The notes beneath the pieces are model-generated. The model had not been told where the DNA came from, did no database searches, and worked only from the letters and a program-made list of their open reading frames with translations. Source: a bacterium (GTDB taxonomy: Bacteria > Zixibacteria > MSB-5A5 > GN15 > FEB-12). Taken from it: a DNA stretch of 64,000 bases. Within the stretch, counting starts at the first letter, position 1. The number at the start of each line of letters is the position of its first letter. The stretch spans positions 124,001 to 188,000 of the forward strand of contig JADJGQ010000004.1 of NCBI GenBank assembly GCA_016708025.1, read 5' to 3'. Of the stretch, positions 41,170-49,187 are shown piece by piece. Made by a program: the position numbers and the translations under genes.

Positions 41170-44100
41170 TTACGCTTTGATCAACTTCATCCGGTCAGTG
41201 ATTCTCCGGTCGAGTTCGATCACCTGCGTCTGATCGGCGCGGGTAGGCATCACCTGATCCGAGTAGAGGACCAGATGCGCTTTGCCGTCCGGTGTCAGGA
41301 ATGAGCCGTTGATGCGGCCCTCGCAATTCGCCTCACGCATCATGAATTCAATCTCACTCACCAGTTCATCGAAATTCGCCAATCCGATATGGTGCCCCAT
41401 ATCTTCGCACAGTCTCTCGATAATGGCGCGAGTGGAGAGGCCATTCAATGGCTCGCCAATCGGCGTGGTTGCCTGACGCATGCCGGACCAGTTGGTCAGG
41501 TGACCTTCAGTTTCGAGATAGCTGGAGAGCGGGATGAAAACATCCGCGGCCATGGCGGTCTCGGTCTGGAAGAGGTCGGCGACCACGAGGAAATCAAGGT
41601 GATTGATGAGTGCATTGAATTCCGGCGACGCGGCGGGGTTCTCACCGATGATCACTGCGGCGCGGATCTTGTCCTGACGGAGTTTGCGGCTGACATTGGT
41701 GCCTGACTTCTCGAGCAGTTTCGCCATGTCGGTTCGCCAGACTTTGGAGGTCTCCGCGAGCAGTTTGCTATTGTCGATCAGTCCGCCGCCGGGGAGAAGT
41801 TTGGAATCGAAACCGGCGATTCGGCTTCCGGTGTGGTTCGCCTGACTGGACATCAGGGCGATACCGTTGCCGGGTTTGCCGATGCGCCCAAGCAGCAGCA
41901 TCAGAGTAGCGAGAGCCTTGAGGTCATTTGAGGCACGTTCGACACGGCTGTCGAGATTGTACCAGGCGACGATCTTTTTGCTCGGGTCGGCCAGCAGGTC
42001 AGCCATCTTGCGGATAGAATCAATCGAGACACCGGTGATTGAAGCGACTTCGGTTAGGTCAGTCTTGGCAAGGGCCGCTATAACCTGATCGGCATTGACC
42101 GTTTTCGTTTTCAGATACTCAGAATCAATCTTGCCGCGACGGATCAGTTCACCCATCACACCATTCAGCAATGTTGTGGCGGTGCCGCGACGGGCATCTC
42201 CCCAGACAGAGGCAAATGTCGTCAGGTCGATCTGCGACGAGTTGATGACGATAGCCTGAGTGCCGTGCTTCATGCGGCGTTTCATCTGCCAACCGAGAAC
42301 TGGGTTCTCGCTGGTCGGGTTGCCGCCCAGGAAGAGGTAGAGGTCGGCATTGGCGACATCGTCGTTAGTTGCGGTCGAAAGCGTCGCGCCAAACATATCA
42401 TCGAGCGCATGGTAGTCGGCATCGTTCAACAACTGGTGGAACGACACGATATTATTGGTGCCAAGCGCGGCACGGGCGAACCGTCCGGCGAGGTAAAGTT
42501 CTTCGTTGGTCAGTTTTGGCGATGCTGCCACCAGGATCTCATCCGGGGAGTAATCCTCGATGACTTTCTGCAGACCTGATTCGATAGCGTCGAACGCTTC
42601 GTTCCAACTGGTCTGCACCTGTTTGCCGCCGCGTTTGATCATCGGCTTGGTGACGCGGGAGCCATCGAGATAATGCTGGTAGCCGAAGCGACCCTTCACG
42701 CAAAGTTCGCCATGGTTGGGCTCCGTTTCCGGCGATGCCCCTGCGACATAAAAGATGTCGTTGGTCTTGACCTTAAGCGTCAGATTGCAACCGACTGAGC
42801 AGTAGTTGCAGATATTCTCGACCGAATCCATCTTCCACGGGCCGGATCGACGGAATGGCATCTTCTCGACCAGTGCGCCGGTCGGGCAAACATCGATGCA
42901 GTTACCACACGAGACGCAGTTGGTTTCATGCAATGCTTTCTCCATCGCCGGCTTGACAATCGTCCGGAACCCGCGATTGACGAATCCAAGCGCGGAGACA
43001 TTGAGGATCTCGGCACAGGTGTTCACGCAACGGCCACAGCGAATGCACTTGTTGGCATCGAGCTTGATGAACGGATGGCGCGTGTCGACCTTGTATTTGT
43101 TGTATTCTCCGACAAAGCGGGTCTGGTCGACGCCGTATTCGGTGCAGTAATCCTGAAGCGTGCAGGCGAGGCCAACATCGCAGCCGCACTCGGCGCAACG
43201 GAGGGACTCCTCGAAGGCATCTTTTTCGTCGTATGCGTACTCGACCTCTTCAAACGTTCGGATCCGCTTTTCGACCGGCATCTCTTTGGCATGATGACGG
43301 TGTGATTCCTGTACCTGCGGGATATCCTGGCGGGTCATCTTATGGAAATTATCCCGCTTGCTTTCGAAACGATCGGTGAACGGCTCGACGATTCCTGTGC
43401 GGATAAACTTGTCAATTGCGCGAGCGGCCATACGACCTGCGGCGATAGCGTCGATAGCATCGGCGGGACCGGTGACAACATCACCACCGGAGAAAACGCC
43501 GGGACGGTCGGTATCAAACGTCCCTTCCTTGGCGACGATGGTTTTCCACTTAGTGACTTTGACATTACCGTTCTTTGATTCGACACCGGTGAGGTCAGGT
43601 TCCTGGCCGATGGCCGAGATAACCCAATCGCAGTTGAGTGTGAAATCCGAATCTTTGACTTCAACCGGACGGCGTCGGCCCGAGGCATCCGGCTCACCCA
43701 ATTCCATGCGGATACAGGTAATCGACTCCATCCGGTCGTTGGCGACATTCACTCGCACGGGAGCGGCGAGGAATTCCATTCTGATCCCCTCATGCTCGGC
43801 TGCCTCGATCTCTACCATGTTTGCCGGCATTTCGTTGCGGGTGCGACGGTAGAGAAGGATGACTTCATCGGCGCCAAGGCGAAGCGAAGTACGGGCAGCA
43901 TCGATTGCGGTATTTCCACCGCCGACAACAACCACGCGCCCTTTGATCGGCGGGTTGGTCTTGAGTTCTACCTGGCGAAGGAAATCGACGCCGGTCAGGA
44001 CGCCATCGACATTTTCATTCTCGACCGCCATCGGCTTGCCAACCTGCGCGCCGAGTCCGATGAATACGGATTTGAATCCTTGCTTGAAGAGGCCATCGAT

Positions 44101-44907
44101 AGTGATATCGCGGCCCAGCATCTTATTGGTGTGGAGTTCGACGCCGAGGTCGAGAATCCAGTTGATCTCTTTGTCGAGAATTTCTTTTGGGAGACGGTAT
44201 TCGGGGATACCGTAGCGAAGCATGCCACCGGGATTGGGGAGCGCTTCAAAGATAGTCGGACGGTAGCCTTCGAGCACGAGATAGTAAGCGGCGGTGAGAC
44301 CGGCAGGTCCTGCACCGATAATTGCGACCGGCTGGCCGTTATCCGGTTTGGTATCCGGCTGCCACATTTGGCCGATCATATCCTGGTCGGCGGCGTAGCG
44401 CTTAAGGAAGTCAATTCCTACCGGTGCGTCTACCAGCGTGCGGCGGCAGTTGATCTCGCACTTGCGCGTGCAGACGCGACCGCAGACAGAGGGGAGTGGG
44501 TTCTTTTCTTTGATCAGCGCGACGGCTTCTTTGAATTTCCCGAGATTGATCAGCGACATGTACCCCTGGATATCAACATCGGCGGGGCAATTGAGGCGGC
44601 AGGGGCCGAAGCAGTCGGCATAGTGGTCGGAAAGCAAAAGCTCAAGACAGGTCTTGCGCGCCGCGATCACCTTGTCCGACCGGGTATGGATTTTCATTCC
44701 GTCGGACGGTTTGGTCGAGCAAGCAGGGAAGAGGCGGCTCTGGCCTTCAACTTCGACCACACAAAGGAAACATGAACCGAACGGCGGCAGTTTTGGGTCG
44801 TGGCAAAGAGTCGGGATGTTATCGATGCCGAGGTCTTTGCAGATCTGCAGAATGGTCAGGTCGGCCGGGACCGAGTGCTGTTTCCCGTTTATATTCACGG
44901 ATATCAT
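41170..44907 (-). CDS. Large fused oxidoreductase: 2Fe-2S + GltD-type flavoprotein + 4Fe-4S + molybdopterin-type domain
   Basis: ATG 44907 is 8 bases after AAGGAG; ATG 44913 is an alternative. The 1245 residues show five modules. (1) A NuoG-type 2Fe-2S ferredoxin at 1-78 with CHDPKLPPFGSCFLC and a later Cys. (2) A DPYD/GltD N-terminal iron-sulfur domain (CFGPCRLNC, then CGRVCTRKCEINC) at about 95-165. (3) A GltD-like NAD(P)/FAD reductase at about 185-515 (IIGAGPAGLTAAYYLVLEGY, VVVGGGNTAIDAARTSLRLG). (4) Two 4Fe-4S motifs near 625-690 (CIRCGRCVNTC, CVSCGNCIDVCP). (5) A NuoG/formate-dehydrogenase-like domain from about 705 (ICNYCSVGCNL ... GELCVKGRFGY). The FDH catalytic Cys/Sec-His is absent (QLLND instead), so module 5 is probably structural or has another substrate. 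It would pair with the NuoE/NuoF-like subunits upstream. Confidence 0.85.
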   Translation of the reverse strand: MISVNINGKQHSVPADLTILQICKDLGIDNIPTLCHDPKLPPFGSCFLCVVEVEGQSRLFPACSTKPSDGMKIHTRSDKVIAARKTCLELLLSDHYADCFGPCRLNCPADVDIQGYMSLINLGKFKEAVALIKEKNPLPSVCGRVCTRKCEINCRRTLVDAPVGIDFLKRYAADQDMIGQMWQPDTKPDNGQPVAIIGAGPAGLTAAYYLVLEGYRPTIFEALPNPGGMLRYGIPEYRLPKEILDKEINWILDLGVELHTNKMLGRDITIDGLFKQGFKSVFIGLGAQVGKPMAVENENVDGVLTGVDFLRQVELKTNPPIKGRVVVVGGGNTAIDAARTSLRLGADEVILLYRRTRNEMPANMVEIEAAEHEGIRMEFLAAPVRVNVANDRMESITCIRMELGEPDASGRRRPVEVKDSDFTLNCDWVISAIGQEPDLTGVESKNGNVKVTKWKTIVAKEGTFDTDRPGVFSGGDVVTGPADAIDAIAAGRMAARAIDKFIRTGIVEPFTDRFESKRDNFHKMTRQDIPQVQESHRHHAKEMPVEKRIRTFEEVEYAYDEKDAFEESLRCAECGCDVGLACTLQDYCTEYGVDQTRFVGEYNKYKVDTRHPFIKLDANKCIRCGRCVNTCAEILNVSALGFVNRGFRTIVKPAMEKALHETNCVSCGNCIDVCPTGALVEKMPFRRSGPWKMDSVENICNYCSVGCNLTLKVKTNDIFYVAGASPETEPNHGELCVKGRFGYQHYLDGSRVTKPMIKRGGKQVQTSWNEAFDAIESGLQKVIEDYSPDEILVAASPKLTNEELYLAGRFARAALGTNNIVSFHQLLNDADYHALDDMFGATLSTATNDDVANADLYLFLGGNPTSENPVLGWQMKRRMKHGTQAIVINSSQIDLTTFASVWGDARRGTATTLLNGVMGELIRRGKIDSEYLKTKTVNADQVIAALAKTDLTEVASITGVSIDSIRKMADLLADPSKKIVAWYNLDSRVERASNDLKALATLMLLLGRIGKPGNGIALMSSQANHTGSRIAGFDSKLLPGGGLIDNSKLLAETSKVWRTDMAKLLEKSGTNVSRKLRQDKIRAAVIIGENPAASPEFNALINHLDFLVVADLFQTETAMAADVFIPLSSYLETEGHLTNWSGMRQATTPIGEPLNGLSTRAIIERLCEDMGHHIGLANFDELVSEIEFMMREANCEGRINGSFLTPDGKAHLVLYSDQVMPTRADQTQVIELDRRITDRMKLIKA

Positions 44908-44912
44908 GGTCA

Positions 44913-46670
44913 TTACTCCTTCACCACCGCGTCGAAGCGACAGACGGTGAAGCATTTGCCGCATTTGATGCAGAGATCCTGCGAGACAAAGTGCATCTGC
45001 TTCCTTTCGCCGGTGATGGCATTGGTCGGACAGGCCTTGGCGCAGACAACACAGCCGGTGCAGTTGTCATTGATCGTGTAGGTCAAGAGCGGCGCGCAGA
45101 CATGGGCCGGGCATTTCTTATCGACAATGTGCGCGACATATTCATCGCGGAAATATTTCAGCGTGGTGACCACCGGATTGGGGGCGGATTGACCGAGGCC
45201 GCAGAGCGAAGCGGCCTTGATCTGGTCGGAGAGCTCGTCAAGATTGGCGAGATCATCCATCGTCCCCTTTCCTTCGCAGATACGCTCGAGAATCTCAAGC
45301 ATCCGCTTGGTACCGATGCGGCAGAAAGTGCATTTGCCGCAGGATTCGGCTTGAGTGAAAGAGAGGAAGTAACGAGCAACGTCGACCATGCAGGTGGTTT
45401 CATCCATGACGATGAGACCGCCGGAGCCCATGATGGCGCCGGTCTTTGGGATATTCTGGTAGTCGATTGAGATATCGCCCATCGAAGCGGGGATACATCC
45501 ACCGGAGGGCCCGCCCATCTGGACAGCCTTGAACTTTTTGTCATCGACTATGCCGCCGCAGACATCGAAGACGATCTGGTTGATGGTGATTCCCATGGGG
45601 ACTTCGACCAGACCAGTGCGACGGACTTTGCCGGCCATGGCGAATACCTTTGTCCCTTTTGAATCGGCAGTACCGTAGGCGGCGAAGGCGGCGCCGGAGT
45701 TGAGAATGATCCAGGGGACGTTGGCGTAGGTTTCGACATTGTTGATGTTAGTCGGTTTCCCCCAGAGGCCGGATTGGGCCGGGAAAGGGGGACGGAAGCG
45801 GGGCATTCCGCGTCGGCCTTCAATCGAGGCGATCAGCGCGGTCTCTTCGCCGCAGACAAATGCGCCGGCGCCTTCTTTGATCTTGATATCAAACTTGAAT
45901 CCGGTGCCGAGGATATTGTCACCAAGCAGACCTTTAGCTTTGCACTGACCGATAGCCTGGCGGAGACGGGCGACTGCTTTGGGATATTCGGCGCGGCAGT
46001 AGATATAGGAATCATCGGCGCCGATCGCATACGCCGCGATCATCATCCCTTCAAGGACGGCGTGTGGGTCGGATTCGAGAACGGAGCGATCCATGAATGC
46101 GCCGGGGTCGCCCTCGTCGGCATTACAAAGGATATACTTCTTGGTGCCGGGGGCGGCTTTGGTGAATTTCCATTTGAGGCCGGTCATGAAACCAGCGCCG
46201 CCTCTTCCACGGAGGCCGGACTGGAGGACTTCTTCGATAACCTGATCCTGGGTCATTGACTTGATCGCTTTTTCGATCGCCTTGTAGCCACCGGCAGCGA
46301 TGTATTCATCGATTGAGCCCGGATCGATCTTACCGCAGTTGCGCAGGACGATGCGAACCTGATTTTCGAAGAATCCCTTTTCGCGTTGTTCACCGGAGAC
46401 GAGCCATTCTTCGACCTGTTTGTTGCCGAGTACGTCTTCGTCGATGATGCGGCCGACACGTTCCGGGGTGACCTCGCCATAGAGGTGGCCGGTGCCGGAG
46501 CTGTTGGAGATCTCAACCAGAACTTCGCGATAACACATGCCAACGCATCCGGTCTCTTTGAGCACGAAGGCGTTCGGGTGGTCTTTGAGTTCGTCCTGTA
46601 ATGCTTTAAAGACTTTTTCGCCGCCGGCAGAGATGCCGCAGGTGCCAAGTCCAACTGTGACTGTTTTCAT
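44913..46670 (-). CDS. nuoF: NuoF-like NADH-binding flavoprotein subunit with C-terminal ferredoxin
   Basis: The 585-residue protein has a thioredoxin-like 2Fe-2S N-terminus (GLGTCGISAGG, TGCVGMCYREVLVEI). The NuoF core follows: FMN loop GLRGRGGAGFMTGLKW, EGDPGAFMDRSVLE, NADH loop GAGAFVCGEETALIASIEGR, and the N3 cluster ESCGKCTFCRIGTKRM. A bacterial-type 2[4Fe-4S] ferredoxin ends it (CTGCVVCAKACP, CIKCGKCFTVC). This layout is that of HndC/HydB-type subunits of soluble bifurcating dehydrogenases rather than respiratory NuoF. It would pass electrons between NAD(H) and the large fused subunit. Its stop overlaps or abuts the next start (TAATG). Confidence 0.93.
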   Translation of the reverse strand: MKTVTVGLGTCGISAGGEKVFKALQDELKDHPNAFVLKETGCVGMCYREVLVEISNSSGTGHLYGEVTPERVGRIIDEDVLGNKQVEEWLVSGEQREKGFFENQVRIVLRNCGKIDPGSIDEYIAAGGYKAIEKAIKSMTQDQVIEEVLQSGLRGRGGAGFMTGLKWKFTKAAPGTKKYILCNADEGDPGAFMDRSVLESDPHAVLEGMMIAAYAIGADDSYIYCRAEYPKAVARLRQAIGQCKAKGLLGDNILGTGFKFDIKIKEGAGAFVCGEETALIASIEGRRGMPRFRPPFPAQSGLWGKPTNINNVETYANVPWIILNSGAAFAAYGTADSKGTKVFAMAGKVRRTGLVEVPMGITINQIVFDVCGGIVDDKKFKAVQMGGPSGGCIPASMGDISIDYQNIPKTGAIMGSGGLIVMDETTCMVDVARYFLSFTQAESCGKCTFCRIGTKRMLEILERICEGKGTMDDLANLDELSDQIKAASLCGLGQSAPNPVVTTLKYFRDEYVAHIVDKKCPAHVCAPLLTYTINDNCTGCVVCAKACPTNAITGERKQMHFVSQDLCIKCGKCFTVCRFDAVVKE

Positions 46671-46679
46671 AGTTTCACC

Positions 46680-47186
46680 TTACTCCGCCGCCACTTTCGC
46701 CTGATCTTTCATCTGGCGTTTGAAGTCGCGAAGGATCTTGCGGAGTTTCTGTGCGTTCAATCGTCCATAGGTCTCGCCGTCGATGGTTATCACCGGGGCA
46801 AGAGAGCAACAACCGATACAGGCGACCGAGAGGAGAGAGAACTCGCCATCGTCGCTGGTCTCTTCGTAGTTGATGCTCAGTTCGTCCTGGATGACTTCGT
46901 ACACACCTTTGGCGCCATTGACATGGCAGGCGGTTCCGTTGCAGACTTTGAGGATATGCTTGCCGAGCGGTTTGGTGCGGAACTGAGCGTAGAACGTGAC
47001 GACGCCGTAGATGTCCGCAGAGGGGATCCCGGTCACATGGCTGATGTAGTCGATCGCCCGTTCGGAGACGTAGCCGTAGGTATCCTGAGCGGACTGGAGC
47101 AGCGGGATCAGCGCGCCGGCATGACCATCGAACTTCCAGACATCGACATTAAACGGTTTGAATTGATTCGTCTGAGGATCAGACAT
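46680..47186 (-). CDS. nuoE: NuoE-like 2Fe-2S subunit
   Basis: ATG 47186 is placed well after AAGGGA; a second ATG at 47192 would be too close. The 168-residue protein has the NuoE helical N-terminus (ALIPLLQSAQDTYGYVSERA, HVTGIPSADIYGVVTFYAQF). The thioredoxin-fold 2Fe-2S domain has VCNGTACHVNGAKGV and ACIGCCSLAPVITIDGE, giving the four cluster cysteines. It would form the NADH-dehydrogenase module with NuoF, encoded 9 bases downstream. Confidence 0.93.
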   Translation of the reverse strand: MSDPQTNQFKPFNVDVWKFDGHAGALIPLLQSAQDTYGYVSERAIDYISHVTGIPSADIYGVVTFYAQFRTKPLGKHILKVCNGTACHVNGAKGVYEVIQDELSINYEETSDDGEFSLLSVACIGCCSLAPVITIDGETYGRLNAQKLRKILRDFKRQMKDQAKVAAE

Positions 47187-47197
47187 GGTCATTTCCC

Positions 47198-47692
47198 TTA
47201 TAATTTGGTCAGCTCGAGAATGTAGGCGTGCTTTAAGCGAAGCAGGCCATCGAGCATCCGGATATGTTCGTTGATGGTGGAATCGACGGCATCGAAATTT
47301 CCGCCGGTGACAACGGCGACCAGATCGCATCCGCCGCGGGTCGTGGTACAGAAGAGGACTTCGGGGATCTCGCCTAGCGCTTTGCGCATTGATTCGAGTT
47401 TAGCCGGTTCGACCTCAAGAAAGAGATAGGCGTGGGCCATGGCCGGGTCGATCGACTTGCTTTGCTCTTCATCCAGCAAAATATCGTACGCCATCATCTG
47501 ATCGACACCCTGGAGACGCTTGAGCGGATCGGGGATCGCCGATGCGGGGGCGGAGAGTTTCATGACAAGATGGATATGACCATCAACAGCGCTCCATCGC
47601 TCCACCGATGTGGAGTTCTGGACAGTCTGCATGGCCGGGAGGAGCATTTCGGGGTCCGCAAAGCGGGCCAAAACATAAGAGCCCACGGTCAT
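47198..47692 (-). CDS. Tandem RAM (Lrp/AsnC ligand-binding) domain protein without HTH
   Basis: The 164-residue protein contains two alpha-beta sandwich units like the C-terminal regulation-of-amino-acid-metabolism domain of Lrp/AsnC. The first is GSYVLARFADPEMLLPAMQT...HIHLVMKLSAP. The second is AHAYLFLEVEPAKLESMRKA...GGCDLVAVVTGGNFDAVDST...RLKHAYILELT. The helix-turn-helix of true Lrp proteins is absent. Such stand-alone RAM proteins can bind small ligands or modulate other Lrp proteins. It is the first gene of the redox operon (6-12 bases before nuoE), so it may sense a metabolite linked to the complex. This is inference. Confidence 0.7.
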   Translation of the reverse strand: MTVGSYVLARFADPEMLLPAMQTVQNSTSVERWSAVDGHIHLVMKLSAPASAIPDPLKRLQGVDQMMAYDILLDEEQSKSIDPAMAHAYLFLEVEPAKLESMRKALGEIPEVLFCTTTRGGCDLVAVVTGGNFDAVDSTINEHIRMLDGLLRLKHAYILELTKL

Positions 47693-47862
47693 CGTTGTTT
47701 CCTTTCGCCCGGGAAGAATGAGAACGCTGAGGAGAATCGAGAACCGACAAAGCAGAGCAAACCGGTCATAGATCAGACTCCTCGGAGACCAGGCTGCCGG
47801 GGAGAAAGAAGTGGCTAATCGAGGCAGATTTCGTCACGTGTTCAGCGTCCCTTTGTTACTTC

Positions 47863-47887
47863 TGTCACATGATATTCAATAGTGACA
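47863..47887. promoter_or_regulatory. Putative operator (TGTCAC-N13-GTGACA) around the -10 box
   Basis: The inverted arms TGTCAC (47863-47868) and GTGACA (47882-47887) flank the -10 hexamer of the minus-strand promoter. A dimeric repressor bound here would block transcription. The regulator is not identified. The remaining spacer (47693-48062) shows no gene. Confidence 0.45.
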
Positions 47888-47897
47888 AAGTTGTCAA
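47869..47897 (-). promoter_or_regulatory. Sigma70-type promoter of the redox operon
   Basis: Minus strand: TTGACA (47897-47892), 17 bases, TATCAT (47874-47869). It faces the RAM-domain gene about 180 bases away. The long leader is unexplained. Confidence 0.65.
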
Positions 47898-48062
47898 TAA
47901 TATATCGGACTATTTCGGTTGGAATTGAATATAGTCTACGGTATGGTATGATTTTCGGAGAGTAAATCGATCCGGACATTGGGTAGCAGTATGGTGGAAA
48001 ATGATGAGAATATCAATCCGGGAATTAGATTATATTCGTGTACGGATATCAGGATAAGATAG

Positions 48063-49013
48063 ATGGTTGATGCACAAGAGATAAAGCGGTTGGCCTATCA
48101 GGTCGGGTTCGACCTTTGCGGGATCTGTTCGCCAGATCTGATACCGGAGGCGCGGGAGAGGTATTATCTCTGGCTGGAGAAGAAGTATCACGGGGAGTTG
48201 GGGTATCTGGCAAAAGATCCGCAACGTCGGTCTGATCCGCGGTTGCTGCTGGAAGGCGGCAGGTCGGTGATCATGCTGGGGCTGAATTATTACCAGCCGA
48301 ATTCAGAGATTGTACCGGAAGGTTGCGGGAGGGTGTCGCGGTACGCGCGGGGGAGGGATTACCATAAGGTGATCGCGAAGAAGACGAAGGAGATGATACG
48401 GGGGATAGAGTCGGAATTAGGATCCGACGAGTCGGCACAGTTTCGGTGGTTTGTGGATTATGGGCCGATGCTGGAGCGGGCGTATGCGGAAAAAGCGGGG
48501 TTCGGGTATGTGGGGCGAAACGGGATGCTGATCAGTCGGCAGTTCGGGTCATGGCTGTTTCTTGCGGAGATAATCACAACTCTCGAATTGCTGCCGGATG
48601 ATCCTAAGGCGATAAAACATGGAACGTGTGGCACCTGCAAGAAGTGCATTGATGCATGCCCGACCGGGGCGATAGTCGAAGATAGGGTGGTGGATTCGAC
48701 CAAATGCATCTCGTATCTGACAATCGAGCGTCCAGTAGAGTTTGATGAGGCGTTGATACCAAAGATCGGCGACCGGATATTTGGATGTGATGTCTGCCAG
48801 GAGGTCTGCCCGCACAATTTCCAGCGACAGAAGTTGACGAAACACGATGAGTTTTTGTCCGGCGGGGTGGGGGAGTTTATCGATACGCGGAAAGTGCTGG
48901 CGATGCAGACTCGGGAAGATTTTCTGGCGATGACTTCGGGGACACCGCTGACACGGACGAAGTTGGAGGGGTTGCAGCGGAGTGCGGGGTGGGTAAGAGG
49001 GGAGGGACGGTAG
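48063..49013 (+). CDS. queG: Epoxyqueuosine reductase
   Basis: The 316-residue protein begins MVDAQEIKRLAYQVGFDLCG. It carries the QueG signatures RYARGRDYHKVIAKKTKEM and WFVDYGPMLERAYAEKAGFG with the active-site Asp. The two 4Fe-4S motifs are CGTCKKCIDACPTGAI and FGCDVCQEVCPHN. QueG reduces epoxyqueuosine to queuosine at position 34 of certain tRNAs, using cobalamin and iron-sulfur clusters. It is somewhat shorter than E. coli QueG because the C-terminal HEAT-like extension is missing. It is divergent from the redox operon; no other que gene is near. Confidence 0.92.
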   Translation: MVDAQEIKRLAYQVGFDLCGICSPDLIPEARERYYLWLEKKYHGELGYLAKDPQRRSDPRLLLEGGRSVIMLGLNYYQPNSEIVPEGCGRVSRYARGRDYHKVIAKKTKEMIRGIESELGSDESAQFRWFVDYGPMLERAYAEKAGFGYVGRNGMLISRQFGSWLFLAEIITTLELLPDDPKAIKHGTCGTCKKCIDACPTGAIVEDRVVDSTKCISYLTIERPVEFDEALIPKIGDRIFGCDVCQEVCPHNFQRQKLTKHDEFLSGGVGEFIDTRKVLAMQTREDFLAMTSGTPLTRTKLEGLQRSAGWVRGEGR

Positions 49014-49040
49014 GGCAGACCGGGAGGTCTGCCGCTCAAA
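49013..49040. repeat. GCAGAC/GTCTGC palindromic repeat
   Basis: GGGCAGACCGGGAGGTCTGC then CGCTCAAA, starting on the last base of the queG stop codon. Same family as at 18875, 27757 and 39257. Confidence 0.75.
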
Positions 49041-49111
49041 TCTGCGGATTCAATTCAATAGTTTCAAATCGGCGGGTTCAATCTCCCATCGCACAATTAC
49101 ACCAATGACAG

Positions 49112-49140
49112 TTGCATAATAGACAATGCAGTCGTATATT
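49112..49140 (+). promoter_or_regulatory. Sigma70-type promoter of the LRR lipoprotein gene
   Basis: TTGCAT (49112-49117), exactly 17 bases, TATATT (49135-49140). GAGGAC precedes the ATG at 49188. Confidence 0.6.
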
Positions 49141-49187
49141 CAGTCACTCGCCAGCAGATACCTTTCAATCAAGAATTCGAGGACAAT

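Noticed and set aside
43792..44775. 327-codon plus-strand frame opposite the large redox protein
   Set aside because: It is antisense to well-conserved flavin and iron-sulfur motifs and has no family features of its own.
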